Source: Micavibrio sp.
GTDB lineage: Bacteria > Pseudomonadota > Alphaproteobacteria > Micavibrionales > UBA2020
DNA length: 64,000 nt
NCBI GenBank assembly: GCA_028283745.1
Contig: JAPWJZ010000010.1
Coordinates: 62,001 to 126,000, forward strand
Reading direction: 5' to 3'
How positions within the stretch are numbered: the first letter of the stretch is position 1; every line of letters starts with the position of its first letter. A model generated the notes under the pieces. That model was not told the origin of the DNA, searched no databases, and was given only the letters and a program-made list of their open reading frames with translations. Positions 20,978 through 30,697 of the stretch are shown here, piece by piece. The translations under genes were made by a program, and so were the position numbers.

Positions 20978-22975
20978 ATGCAGGGCAGCACAGGCAAAAA
21001 AAAGAACCGTCCGTTTTTCACCCCCTTCGGGCTGATGCTGTTTGTCTTCAGCCTTTTTTACATTGGCGCTGAGGCGGTGTTTAACATGCAGCTGCTGGAA
21101 GTGGCCGGCAGCGTTAAATCCAACCCGCAGGAAATCACCAACCTCCAGTATTTCGGCCGCACGGTTTCGGCCTATGGCTTTACGCTGCTGGTGCTGGGTG
21201 TGTTTGAAAATACCGGCTTCCGCCTGCGCAGCCGCCGCGACTGGGCGCTGTTTCTGGGGGTTGCGCTGGTCTGCATCCTGCCGTTCCTGTCTATCTTCCG
21301 TCATACCTTTCCCGTCTCGGTGGACGGTGGTGCTTATGCCGCGCCGCTGAAGCTGGAACCGCTGGATGTAATGCTGAGCATTATGCCCTGCCTTGGCCTG
21401 CTGGTGGCGGTGATGAGCGCGGGTCGCTACCGGCCGCAAGTCTTTATCGCGCTGTTGCTCATGGCGTGGCCCGCGATGTTTTTAGGGCAGAAACTGCTGA
21501 TTGAAAGCTTTGTCATTGACCGCACCACATGGCAGGAACGGCAGAACGCCCGCTATATGCTGATGCTGCGGGCGGGCCTTGAGGATTGCGCCATTACCCT
21601 TGGCGACCTGCAGTTCTGCGATGACAAGCAGGGCACGGCCGACATGAAGGCCGCCCGCGTGATTGTTTCCGCCCTCTGGATGATGCATCCCGACGGCGTG
21701 CTGCAGGATTTGAAAGACAACAAGGAAGAAATTGTGGAGCGCGCGGCGCTGAAGGGCGTCTGGTTCTCCCCCGGTGACCAGTACAAAAAATATGTCGAAA
21801 AAGTCACCACCGCCCGCGACCAATACGCCAGGACGGCGGCGCAGCAGTTCTATAGCAAATATTATGCGCCGTACAAAAACGCCTCCGACCTGTATTTGAA
21901 GACGCTCGATCGCGCCGGCATTGAGGCTCAGGCGGAAAAAGCGGCGGTGGATGTAGACGGGCAGATTGATGCAGGCTGGGTAAAATACCAGACCGCCGTG
22001 CGCGATTTCCGGCAAACCCTTTCCGTCATGGTCGGGCAGGCGATGCGCAGCGGCCTTGCCTATGCGGGCGCGGTGAACGCTATTTGCGGCAAGCGCGGCG
22101 ACTGCCCTGACATCGACACCGGTCCGGCACTGGAGCAGGGCCAGAAAAAGGCGATTGCGGAATTCACCAGCAAATCCGGCTATCCGCCCACCATCACCGA
22201 AAAGGATGATTTTTTAAAAGAGCCCAAGACACAAAAGCTGATCCGCGACCAGGTGCAGCAGTCCATCCGCTATAAATTCGGCATGAAAGATTTTACGCTA
22301 CCTGACGACTGGGTTTATGACCGCGAGTCTTTTAAAACCACCGTCGCCGCCTTGATTGACAAGCAGGCGAAGGGCAAGTGGCACGAAAAATTCGGCGACC
22401 GTCTGCCGCCCGGCCTCAGCGAAAAGGAATTCATGGATGTGCTGGGCATCAACCCGCAATTGCCGCCGGTTGAAAGCATGCTGTTGAACGAAGAAGATTT
22501 CTTCAAAAAATACGTGCTGCCCGGCAACAAGAAGATGATTGATAGCATGCTGCAGGAACTGGCGGATGACCGCCGCAAGCATGATGACAATACAGTTGCA
22601 ACGGAGGAGGGGAAAGATTACGTCGAGGCGCTGTATATCCCGACTATCTCTCTCGTCGTGTCGCTGTCGGTCGTGATGATGACGTTGTTCCGGGGGTTAA
22701 TGGTGCTGCCGGAAACGTTGATACGCACCGGCAGGATTAAAATGAATGCGGACCCGCGCGCGCTGCGCCTGTTGCTGGCGGGCGCCTTTCTGGCCGCGCT
22801 TATGCTGATGCCGCTGGCAGCCCCCAACCCCTATGCTCACGGCGGTACATATAGCCGCTACCTTGCCGATGCCCGCAAGGACCATATCCTCATCGCCTCG
22901 CTGCTCAACTGGGCGGCGCAGGTGCAACCTGTCATTTATCGCGCAGGGGATGGCCTTCGGCGTGCGTTTAACTAA
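20978..22975 (+). CDS. large uncharacterised membrane protein
   Basis: 665-aa ORF; several N-terminal and C-terminal hydrophobic segments flank a large soluble region. Confidence 0.7.
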   Translation: MQGSTGKKKNRPFFTPFGLMLFVFSLFYIGAEAVFNMQLLEVAGSVKSNPQEITNLQYFGRTVSAYGFTLLVLGVFENTGFRLRSRRDWALFLGVALVCILPFLSIFRHTFPVSVDGGAYAAPLKLEPLDVMLSIMPCLGLLVAVMSAGRYRPQVFIALLLMAWPAMFLGQKLLIESFVIDRTTWQERQNARYMLMLRAGLEDCAITLGDLQFCDDKQGTADMKAARVIVSALWMMHPDGVLQDLKDNKEEIVERAALKGVWFSPGDQYKKYVEKVTTARDQYARTAAQQFYSKYYAPYKNASDLYLKTLDRAGIEAQAEKAAVDVDGQIDAGWVKYQTAVRDFRQTLSVMVGQAMRSGLAYAGAVNAICGKRGDCPDIDTGPALEQGQKKAIAEFTSKSGYPPTITEKDDFLKEPKTQKLIRDQVQQSIRYKFGMKDFTLPDDWVYDRESFKTTVAALIDKQAKGKWHEKFGDRLPPGLSEKEFMDVLGINPQLPPVESMLLNEEDFFKKYVLPGNKKMIDSMLQELADDRRKHDDNTVATEEGKDYVEALYIPTISLVVSLSVVMMTLFRGLMVLPETLIRTGRIKMNADPRALRLLLAGAFLAALMLMPLAAPNPYAHGGTYSRYLADARKDHILIASLLNWAAQVQPVIYRAGDGLRRAFN

Positions 22976-23043
22976 CATACGCTGGCAATACAAACCGGCG
23001 TTGGCTGTTATTCGGACATGTTTTCAGGCAGATGGGGCATTTC

Positions 23044-23844
23044 ATGCAAAAAGGCTTTACGCTGGTCGAACTTGCAATTGTGATGACGATTATCGGCCTT
23101 CTCATCGGCGGTATTCTAAAAGGGCAGGAACTTGTCAATAATGCCCGCATCACATCCACCATTGCACAGGTAAAGGGTGTTGAGGCGGCTGTGAGCACTT
23201 TTCGTGACACTTATAATGGCGTTCCCGGTGATATTTCCGGTGCTTCAACGCGCATTCCCGGCTGTAATGCAAACTGCAATCCGCCCTTGTTTACGGGGGG
23301 TGATGGGATTGTGGGCGCTATCAATTGGGAAAGTGCTGGCTATCTCCCTCAATTGCCGGCCGCAGGAATGCCGAACCCGGCAACGGCGATCGGGGACGAG
23401 ACAGAACTTTTCTGGATACATTTGTTCAAAGCGAACCTCATTACAGGCCTGACCTCGGATTCGCTGACGTCTGTTGTTACACCGCAGTGGGGCGTGACAC
23501 ATCCGGCTGCAAAAATCGACGGTGGATTTGTTGTGGGCTATGGGGATGGTTCTGTGCCGTTAAACTCTCCGCAAACGAACGGCACGGGTGTTGCGGGAAC
23601 CGTGCTTGTTTTGCAAAAAGCACCGAATACGCGGCCTACCGCGACGGTTGACGGCTCTATGCCGCTGACCCCCGGCTATGCGGCGCAGATTGACCGCAAA
23701 CTGGACGATGGTAACCCGTCCACCGGCTATGTGCAGGCATACGGCAAGCAGACCAGCTGCTTTATGCCTTTCGGTGCCACGTATACTTACAATGAAAGCG
23801 TGACGCAAAAAGATTGCGGCCTGTTTCTGCGCATTCAGGGGTAA
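23044..23844 (+). CDS. type IV pilin-like / pseudopilin protein
   Basis: Prepilin motif MQKGFTLVELAIVMTIIGLLIGGILKGQEL. Confidence 0.85.
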   Translation: MQKGFTLVELAIVMTIIGLLIGGILKGQELVNNARITSTIAQVKGVEAAVSTFRDTYNGVPGDISGASTRIPGCNANCNPPLFTGGDGIVGAINWESAGYLPQLPAAGMPNPATAIGDETELFWIHLFKANLITGLTSDSLTSVVTPQWGVTHPAAKIDGGFVVGYGDGSVPLNSPQTNGTGVAGTVLVLQKAPNTRPTATVDGSMPLTPGYAAQIDRKLDDGNPSTGYVQAYGKQTSCFMPFGATYTYNESVTQKDCGLFLRIQG

Positions 23845-23850
23845 ATAAAT

Positions 23851-24144
23851 TTAATCCGCGGTTTTTTCGCAGGCTCCTTGCGCGAGGGAGGAAACCTTGC
23901 GGCGGATTTCGTCGCCGGATTTTATTTTCAGCGGTTGCGGTTCGATGCCGTCGTTGAAGGACAGCGTTTCAATTTCCCGCACTTTCAAATGCACGAGTTC
24001 GTCAATGTCCGTCACGGCGGCGGTGATGCGTTGCTGGCCGATGGCATCGGGCTTGCCGCGCTTTTTCGCGGGCGGCGCCCAGATGGGCTCAACCCAGCGG
24101 ATGATGTCATCGACGAAAATATCTTCGCAGGGCTGGAAGTTCAT
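23851..24144 (-). CDS. hypothetical protein
   Basis: 97-aa ORF in the gap between neighbouring genes. Confidence 0.45.
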   Translation of the reverse strand: MNFQPCEDIFVDDIIRWVEPIWAPPAKKRGKPDAIGQQRITAAVTDIDELVHLKVREIETLSFNDGIEPQPLKIKSGDEIRRKVSSLAQGACEKTAD

Positions 24145-24168
24145 TGCGGTCTGTGGCCTTTTTAAAAA

Positions 24169-24528
24169 TTAACGGAAGGGATTGAGTTTTTTGAGCAGCG
24201 TTGAAAGCGGCGCGCGCGGGGTGGCAGCCTGCTTTTGCTTCACGTATTCCCAGATAGTGCCAACATACATTTCCTGTCCGGGCTGGCTGATGATGACGGT
24301 GCCGCTGTTGTTGGGGTGGCAGTTCAATTCATCCAGATAAACAGAGGCGCTGCCGGTGGATTGATCGGCCTTGTTATAAATACGCATGCCGAGGGAGATA
24401 CTATCTTCCACGCGAATAAACCCGTCCAGCGCCAGAAAAGTTTCAGCCTTTATCAACTCGCGCGCCGAATAAAGCGGGCCTTTGGAATAGCGTTGATAGG
24501 CCGCATTGGCCTTGGGGGAGAGGGACAT
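24169..24528 (-). CDS. hypothetical protein
   Basis: ORF from MSLSPKANAAYQRYSKGPLY. Confidence 0.5.
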   Translation of the reverse strand: MSLSPKANAAYQRYSKGPLYSARELIKAETFLALDGFIRVEDSISLGMRIYNKADQSTGSASVYLDELNCHPNNSGTVIISQPGQEMYVGTIWEYVKQKQAATPRAPLSTLLKKLNPFR

Positions 24529-24608
24529 AAAAGCGCTCCGGTTGCAGGATATGCCGCAATAATTATGGCAAAATGGAGGGCTTGTCAAGCGTGCCGTGGG
24601 GCAAAGCC

Positions 24609-25076
24609 TTAATTGATCCGCGGCGTATCCGGCAGTTCGACTGTATCGCAGTAGTGGCGCAGCATATCCACAATCTGCGCCATGTCGCTGCCGGAGCTGT
24701 CCTTGATGATATAACCCGCGATGTTCAGGTTATACGCGTCAATCTGGTCCTGCTTGCTTTTGGAGGTGGTGAGGACAAAAACAATCGAGCGTTTCAGTGT
24801 TTCATCCTGCCGGAGCGCCGCAATGAATTCGAGGCCGTTCATGCGCGGCATATTAATATCGACCAGCATAATGCGCGGCTGGCGAATTTGGCGGCTGTCG
24901 CTGGAGCGCAGCAGTTCAAGCGCGGCTACGCCGTCTTCGGCGCGATGCAGGGGGTTGTCAATCTTTTCACGGGCAAAGGCGCGCTTCACGCCCATGGCGT
25001 CAATATCGTTATCCTCCACCAGCAGAATGCTGACGTTCTTGTGAAGGGGGTTAACGATTTCAAGCGTATTGTTCAT
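24609..25076 (-). CDS. single-domain response regulator
   Basis: ILLVEDNDIDAMGVKRAF...RIMLVDINMPRMNGLEFIAALR...FVLTTSKSKQD; ATG overlaps the kinase stop. Confidence 0.88.
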   Translation of the reverse strand: MNNTLEIVNPLHKNVSILLVEDNDIDAMGVKRAFAREKIDNPLHRAEDGVAALELLRSSDSRQIRQPRIMLVDINMPRMNGLEFIAALRQDETLKRSIVFVLTTSKSKQDQIDAYNLNIAGYIIKDSSGSDMAQIVDMLRHYCDTVELPDTPRIN

Positions 25077-26143
25077 GATAACTGTTTTTGCCATGTAAAA
25101 TGGAACTTTACGCCAGCTTCGGGGGGGCTTTCAATCCATATTTTTTGGCCCGCCTGCAGCAGAATTTTACGTGTCAGCGCAAGGCCCATGCCGCTGCCTT
25201 CGGAAATGTCGCGTGGTTTCAAGGTCTGAAACAGACCAAAAACTTTTTCGTGGTATTCCGGCGCAATTCCGGGGCCGTCATCCGCCACGCTGAAGACATA
25301 GCTGGCATCGTGGTCTTCCATATCAATGTTAATTCTTTTTTCCGCCTTGTCGTTGTGGCGGATTGCATTGTCGATCAAGTGGACAAAAACCAGCGTCAGC
25401 GGCATGCTGCGCACCCGCGCGCCTGCCAGCAGCGGCGACAGCGTGATGTTGAGGCCCGGCGGCGGGCTGAGCCATTTCAAGACACCCTGCACTATTTCTG
25501 CGACGCTGATAATCTCGCTCGAATTGTCCATTGCCTGCATGTGCGCATCGGAATAGGCGGCAATATCATCCAGCAGCTTTTCCATGCGCTGGGTGCGGCT
25601 GGCGATAAGGTCGAATTTTTCGGCGCAGTCGGCGGGAATATCCATCGGCAAGTCTTCGCGTATCCAGCGCGAGAGCTGGTTGATGTCGCGCAGCGGGGCC
25701 CGCAGGTCATGGCAGGCAATACGCGTCATTTCCTGCAGGTCGCTGGCAAGGCGGCGCGATACTTCTTCCATCTTCTTCAGACTGCTGAGGTCGCGCAGAA
25801 TTTTTGATGCGCCGATGATGGCGCCGTCTTTATCCCGCAAGGGGGAGACGGAGAGGGCGGTTTCCAGCAACGTGCCGTCCTTGTGCAGGCGCTGCGTAAC
25901 GTAATGATCGATTTTTTCGCCGTTTAAAATTTTTGCGCGGATGCGGTTTTCATCATCATGCAGGTCGGCGGGAATGATAAGGCGGATGTGCTGGCCCACA
26001 GCTTCCGCCGCGCTATGGCCGAACAACCGCTCGGCCGCGCCGTTCCACGTTAAAATGGTGCCATCCAGCCGTTTGCTGATGATGGCGTCATCCGATGATT
26101 GCACGATGGCCGCAAGCAGGGCCGTTGAATTTTTGTCTGACAT
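25073..26143 (-). CDS. PAS-domain sensor histidine kinase
   Basis: PAS region, ACHDLRAPLRDINQLSRWI (H-box), VADDGPGIAPEYHEKVFGLFQ, GSGMGLALTRKI. Confidence 0.9.
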   Translation of the reverse strand: MSDKNSTALLAAIVQSSDDAIISKRLDGTILTWNGAAERLFGHSAAEAVGQHIRLIIPADLHDDENRIRAKILNGEKIDHYVTQRLHKDGTLLETALSVSPLRDKDGAIIGASKILRDLSSLKKMEEVSRRLASDLQEMTRIACHDLRAPLRDINQLSRWIREDLPMDIPADCAEKFDLIASRTQRMEKLLDDIAAYSDAHMQAMDNSSEIISVAEIVQGVLKWLSPPPGLNITLSPLLAGARVRSMPLTLVFVHLIDNAIRHNDKAEKRINIDMEDHDASYVFSVADDGPGIAPEYHEKVFGLFQTLKPRDISEGSGMGLALTRKILLQAGQKIWIESPPEAGVKFHFTWQKQLS

Positions 26144-26317
26144 GACGAGCGTAAAAATATAGTGGCCGCCGCACAATGCCGCAGCCCGAAATAATTTGGC
26201 CGGTCCCGCGCCGGGACTCGCCGGTTATCAATAATCGCCACTAAAGGCGGCCGGTATAATGCCAGCGTAGTATCAATGTAATATCAATATTCAGTCGTCG
26301 TACGTAAGACGGGCTTG

Positions 26318-27265
26318 TTAAAGTGTATGCCCCATCTCGAGGTATTTTTGGCGGCGGCGCGTTTTCAGCGTCGGGCCGTCAAGCTTGGAAAGGTCGGTGA
26401 GGGAAGCCTCGATATAATCGCCGACGACGTCGATTGTGCGGTCGGGCTCGCGGTGCGCGCCGCCCATCGGTTCCTCGATAATGGTGTCGATGATGCCGAG
26501 CTGCTTCAGGTCTTGCGCCGTCAATTTAAGGGCGCGCGCGGCGTCCTTCGCGAATTCGGCGGAGCGCCACAGAATGGAAGCGCAGCCTTCCGGCGAAATG
26601 ACGGAGTAAATGGAATGCTCCAGCATCATCACGCGGTCAGCGGTGGCAATGGCGATTGCGCCGCCGGACCCGCCTTCGCCAATGATGACGGAAATAACCG
26701 GCACGGTTGCGCGCAGGCAGCTTTCAATGGATTTGGCGATGGCTTCGGACTGGCCACGTTCTTCCGCCTCAATGCCGGGGAAGGCGCCGGCGGTATCCAC
26801 CAGCGTCACGATGGGCAGCTGGAACTGACTGGCAAGCGCGATCAGGCGCTGCGCCTTGCGATAGCCTTCGGGCTTCGACATGCCGAAGTTGTGGTGAATG
26901 CGGGTTGCGGTATCCGAGCCTTTTTCCTGGCCCATGACCACGACGGACTGGCCGCGAAAGCGCCCAAGGCCGCCCAGCAGAGCGGAATCTTCGCCAAACA
27001 AACGGTCGCCAGCGAGGGGGGTAAAATCTTGAATAAGGCGTTTCGTGTAATCGACGAAATGCGGGCGCGCGGGGTGGCGGGCGACTTGCACTTTCTGGTC
27101 AGCGGTGAGCTTGGAATAGGTTTGCGCCAGAATACGGTCGGCCTTCTCCTGAATGCGCTCGATCTCTTCCTTCAGGTTGACGCCGCCGCCTTTATCCATG
27201 TTCTGCAGATCAAGGATTTTCGCTTCCAGCTCGACGACGGGTTTTTCAAATTCCAGATGGTACAT
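26318..27265 (-). CDS. accA: acetyl-CoA carboxylase carboxyltransferase subunit alpha
   Basis: MYHLEFEKPVVELEAKI...RPHFVDYTKRLIQDFTPLAGDRLFGED...GGSGGAIAIATADRVMMLEHSIYSVISPEGCASILW. Confidence 0.95.
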   Translation of the reverse strand: MYHLEFEKPVVELEAKILDLQNMDKGGGVNLKEEIERIQEKADRILAQTYSKLTADQKVQVARHPARPHFVDYTKRLIQDFTPLAGDRLFGEDSALLGGLGRFRGQSVVVMGQEKGSDTATRIHHNFGMSKPEGYRKAQRLIALASQFQLPIVTLVDTAGAFPGIEAEERGQSEAIAKSIESCLRATVPVISVIIGEGGSGGAIAIATADRVMMLEHSIYSVISPEGCASILWRSAEFAKDAARALKLTAQDLKQLGIIDTIIEEPMGGAHREPDRTIDVVGDYIEASLTDLSKLDGPTLKTRRRQKYLEMGHTL

Positions 27266-27475
27266 GCACTCGCCTTCCATAGACCCGCCGTGAACAGCCG
27301 TCCGCATATGCGGGCTCCAGTCGGGCGGATTGAAGCATCCTTATAGTAAATATGGATGATTTTTGCAAAGGTCGGATGCGTTTATATTTGACAGAATCGT
27401 TCCATATCTGCATTATACTCATAATGAGTTTATTTATACTCAATAATATAATAATAAAGAAAAGGCGCAGAAAAC

Positions 27476-27820
27476 ATGACAAATCAAACCGAGCAAGCCA
27501 TCATCACGCGCATCCAGGATGCCATTGAGACCTACAAAAAACCCGACTTCCGCGAAGGCGGGGAGTATTTTGAAGCCGCGGCCGTGCCGGTCTTCCAGCG
27601 CCTCGCCAAGGAAGCCGCGCAGCTGATCGAACAACAGGGCATCGGCCAGACATGCGAGCCTCTCGCCAACCTCGCCGCCGGGCTGAAGCAGTTTGGCGAA
27701 CAGTGGGGCGATATGGGCTGGAACCACAACAGCCTTTGCTACGCGTTTGAAAAAGCGCTCGCCAGAACCGGCGACAACAAGCGCAGCCAGAACCCGTTTA
27801 TGCGCATGAAGCTGGGGTAG
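27476..27820 (+). CDS. hypothetical protein
   Basis: 114-aa ORF; terminator follows. Confidence 0.55.
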   Translation: MTNQTEQAIITRIQDAIETYKKPDFREGGEYFEAAAVPVFQRLAKEAAQLIEQQGIGQTCEPLANLAAGLKQFGEQWGDMGWNHNSLCYAFEKALARTGDNKRSQNPFMRMKLG

Positions 27821-27853
27821 GGCGCAGCGAAGAATCTTCCTTCATTGCAGCAC

Positions 27854-27893
27854 AAAGAAAAGGCAGCACCCGCGAAGGCGCTGCCTTTTCTTT
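27854..27893. terminator. bidirectional terminator between convergent genes
   Basis: AAAGAAAAGGCAGc...gCTGCCTTTTCTTT. Confidence 0.8.
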
Positions 27894-27915
27894 TATGCCG
27901 CTAAGGCAGTAAAGC

Positions 27916-28164
27916 TTAGTTCTGCCATTCCGCACGCACATCGGCGGCGGTTTTGGACAGGTGGACATGCGCATCCACATGATCAACCCACTCGAGGGGG
28001 ATGAAGTGGTGCTTGCCGCCAGCGTCTTTGTCGCTCTTGGTCAGCTTGATCTGGTCATCGCCGTCCAGATGGTCGACAACGCCGACGTGCTTGCCGTCAG
28101 CAGATTTAACTTCCATATGCTCGGTGATGTCGTTGATGTCGATTTCTTGTGCGTTCATGGTCAA
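27916..28164 (-). CDS. DUF2171-like protein
   Basis: ITEHMEVKSADGKHVGVVDHLDGDDQIKLTKSD...HHFIPLEWVDHVDAHVHLSK. Confidence 0.75.
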   Translation of the reverse strand: MTMNAQEIDINDITEHMEVKSADGKHVGVVDHLDGDDQIKLTKSDKDAGGKHHFIPLEWVDHVDAHVHLSKTAADVRAEWQN

Positions 28165-28278
28165 TCTCCTTGGCTTTTGATTGAAGGCAATATCAATGGT
28201 TGCCGCACCAACCGTCGGGAAGGAAATTCATCCGGTGCTATGTAAATGCTTATTTTGTCGTTTGGGAAATGCGCATAG

Positions 28279-28308
28279 AAAAAGGGGGAGCTTATAAGGC
28301 TCCCCCTT
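28279..28308 (-). terminator. terminator downstream of xerD
   Basis: aaaAGGGGGAGCttataagGCTCCCCCTt. Confidence 0.8.
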
Positions 28309-28333
28309 CGTCTTTATCTATGTGCCGGAAAAA

Positions 28334-29314
28334 TTAGCCCACTGCTTTCGCGAGGGGGTGTTTTTCCGTAGCGGCTTTCGCCTGATCGCCGACCACTTGC
28401 GTGTAGATCTGGGTCGTGGCGATGTCGGCGTGGCCGAGCATTTTCTGGACAGAGCGCAGGTCTGCGCCGTGCTTCAGCAGGTGGGTCGCGAAAGCGTGAC
28501 GGAGAACGTGCGGGCTGACGCGTTCCGGATCGATGCCGGCGTTGCGGGACAGCTCTTTCAGGAGCTGCGCGAAGCGCTGGCGGGTCAGGTGACCGGATTC
28601 CGAGGTACGCGACGGGAAGAGCCATTTGCTCTGGCTGTCGGTGCGGTCGGGCATCAGGAACTTGGTGCGGATGTCCATGTAGCCTTTCATGGCTTTCTGG
28701 GCGGGTTCGGACAGGGGAGCCATGCGCTCGCGGCCGCCTTTGCCTTCGACAGTCAGGTAGCGGCTGTCGGGGCCGATAGCGGTGAGGGGCAGGCCAACCA
28801 GTTCGGAAACGCGCAGGCCGGTGGCATACAGGATTTCCAGAAGGGCGACGAGACGGATGCTTTCCGGACCGCCTTGTTTCTGTGCGGTGTTGATGAGTAC
28901 GGTGACTTCATCTTCGCTCAGAATTTTCGGCAGGGTGCGGGTTTGCTTCGGGCTTTCGATGGTGGACGTCGGATCATCCGAGCGTTTGCCTTCGGAAACG
29001 AGGAAGCCGTAGAACTGGCGCAGCGCAGAGATGCGGCGGGCAATGGTACGGACAGCAGTTTTGCCGCCGCCTTTGCTTTTCGCGTTTTCGCGGGAACCGA
29101 GTTCATTCAGATAGGATTTGAGTTCGATGGTGTTTGCATTATCGATATCTTTGCCGGCTTTCTTAAGGAAAGAGCAGACATCCGCGAGGTCACGCTCGTA
29201 AGCGTGGCGGGTGTTGAGTGCTGCACCGCGTTCAGCGATCAGCATATCGAGGAATGCGTCAACGGTCCCGGGAAGGGGAGCCTTGGGCATTCTGGGACGA
29301 CCTGGACGAGCCAT
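28334..29314 (-). CDS. xerD: tyrosine recombinase XerD-like
   Basis: LYATGLRVSELVGLPL...HVLRHAFATHLLKHGADLRSVQKMLGHADIATTQIYT; next to aroK/aroB. Confidence 0.92.
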   Translation of the reverse strand: MARPGRPRMPKAPLPGTVDAFLDMLIAERGAALNTRHAYERDLADVCSFLKKAGKDIDNANTIELKSYLNELGSRENAKSKGGGKTAVRTIARRISALRQFYGFLVSEGKRSDDPTSTIESPKQTRTLPKILSEDEVTVLINTAQKQGGPESIRLVALLEILYATGLRVSELVGLPLTAIGPDSRYLTVEGKGGRERMAPLSEPAQKAMKGYMDIRTKFLMPDRTDSQSKWLFPSRTSESGHLTRQRFAQLLKELSRNAGIDPERVSPHVLRHAFATHLLKHGADLRSVQKMLGHADIATTQIYTQVVGDQAKAATEKHPLAKAVG

Positions 29315-29646
29315 TTGTAGTTTTCTCCTTTGTAAAGTTTCTTTGTATAAGCAAAATCAGCCGGTTCTAGCGGTCTAATCGAGCCTATACTCCTCCGTAA
29401 CAAGTGAACTTTAAGACATAAAGCCGCATCCATAACGGAATTGCAAGGGGGAATATGTGAAAAATTATTTTTAGTATTGCATGGAGTTAATGCCGTAGTT
29501 GAGCATAACCACTAAACCCATGAATATCGTTGTCTTTTTCACAATAACCCGTGCATCACTCTGCAGTCTTCATCTCTCGCCCTACATACCTAAAAAGCCC
29601 CATATTTGAGTACCTTAAGGGTATTTGGCTGGCCCGTTTTCCAATC

Positions 29647-29679
29647 TCGAATCAAGGGTGCAAAGCACCGCTGATTCGA
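29647..29679. repeat. compound inverted repeat / hairpin
   Basis: TCGAATCA-ag-GGTGC-aaa-GCACC-gc-TGATTCGA. Confidence 0.6.
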
Positions 29680-29728
29680 CCCCGGAAGGTGAACCCTGCA
29701 AACAGCTGTTTAATTGTGCGCTTAAAGC

Positions 29729-29881
29729 TTAAATGCTCTTATCAAGGTAATGAGCAGAGTCGAGCGCTTTCTCAACAGGTGTCTGCGATACGGGAACATC
29801 CCAGGCCGCCAGAGCCACGAAACCACCTGCGACAGCGATAATACCCATAAACACAAGAGCCATAATCAGTCTGGATAGCAT
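29729..29881 (-). CDS. 50-aa single-TM small protein
   Basis: MLSRLIMALVFMGIIAVAGGFVALAAWDVPVSQTPVEKALDSAHYLDKSI*; not in the ORF track because of length. Confidence 0.65.
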   Translation of the reverse strand: MLSRLIMALVFMGIIAVAGGFVALAAWDVPVSQTPVEKALDSAHYLDKSI

Positions 29882-30157
29882 AAGTACTCTCTATATATTT
29901 ATGGACATTTGTAATGCACTGTCCTGAAGCATGCCTTGCAACATACTTCGTGGTTCGCGTTCTGGCTACACTCTTCTGGTGAATTTTTGCGAAGATCGCT
30001 CGACTCACCAGAGGGGTATATACCATAAAGCTGATTACTTATTACATAACGACGAGGTGTCCGTCAATAGTATTTTTTCATAAGATAAAAAATGCCGGAC
30101 GGGCTTGATTTCAGCCCCGAGGCCTGCGAATATAACACGTTGTATTTGCGGGAAAAA

Positions 30158-30697
30158 ATGCATAATTCGGCTAAAATCATTGTTCTGGTCGGCCTGATGG
30201 GCTCTGGCAAAAGCCGGGTCGGGGCGGAGCTTTCGCGCCTGCTGAAGCTGCCTTTTGTTGACGCAGACAAGGAAATTGAAAAAGCGGCAGGCATGAAGAT
30301 CCCGGAAATCTTTGAAACCCTGGGCGAAGCTGAATTTCGCAGCGGGGAGAAAAAGGTCATGCTGCGCCTGCTGGCGGCGGGGGATAAAGTGCTGGCCTCC
30401 GGCGGCGGCGGCTTCATCCAGCCGGAAATTCGCGCAGCGATAAAAGAACATTCAATTTCAGTATGGTTAAAAGCCAGCCTTGATACTTTGGTGGAGCGAA
30501 CTTCGCGGACCGATCACCGCCCGTTGCTGCGCGGCGTTGACCGTGCGGAAAAGTTGCAGGAGCTGATTGATAAACGTTACCCCATTTATGCCGAAGCCGA
30601 TATTACACTGGTGACCGACCACCAGTCGCCCAAGGAAATGGCCCGCCGTATCATGGCGGAAATTGATAAACGCGAAACTGCAGGAAAGAGCGCTTAA
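30158..30697 (+). CDS. aroK: shikimate kinase
   Basis: IIVLVGLMGSGKSRVGAELSRLLKLPFVDADKEIE; LASGGGGFI; TDHRPLL. Confidence 0.93.
   Translation: MHNSAKIIVLVGLMGSGKSRVGAELSRLLKLPFVDADKEIEKAAGMKIPEIFETLGEAEFRSGEKKVMLRLLAAGDKVLASGGGGFIQPEIRAAIKEHSISVWLKASLDTLVERTSRTDHRPLLRGVDRAEKLQELIDKRYPIYAEADITLVTDHQSPKEMARRIMAEIDKRETAGKSA

Noticed and set aside
26315-27346. 343-aa ORF antisense to accA
   Set aside because: Shadow ORF; accA on the other strand has clear catalytic-domain motifs.
28334-29314. Tyrosine recombinase as evidence of a mobile island
   Set aside because: Closely resembles housekeeping XerD and sits in the usual neighbourhood with aroK/aroB; it is over 6 kb from the junction with no att-like repeats seen.
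29647-29679. tRNA gene or tRNA remnant (TCGAATC-like arm)
   Set aside because: Only a single compound hairpin; no acceptor, D or anticodon arms could be fitted.
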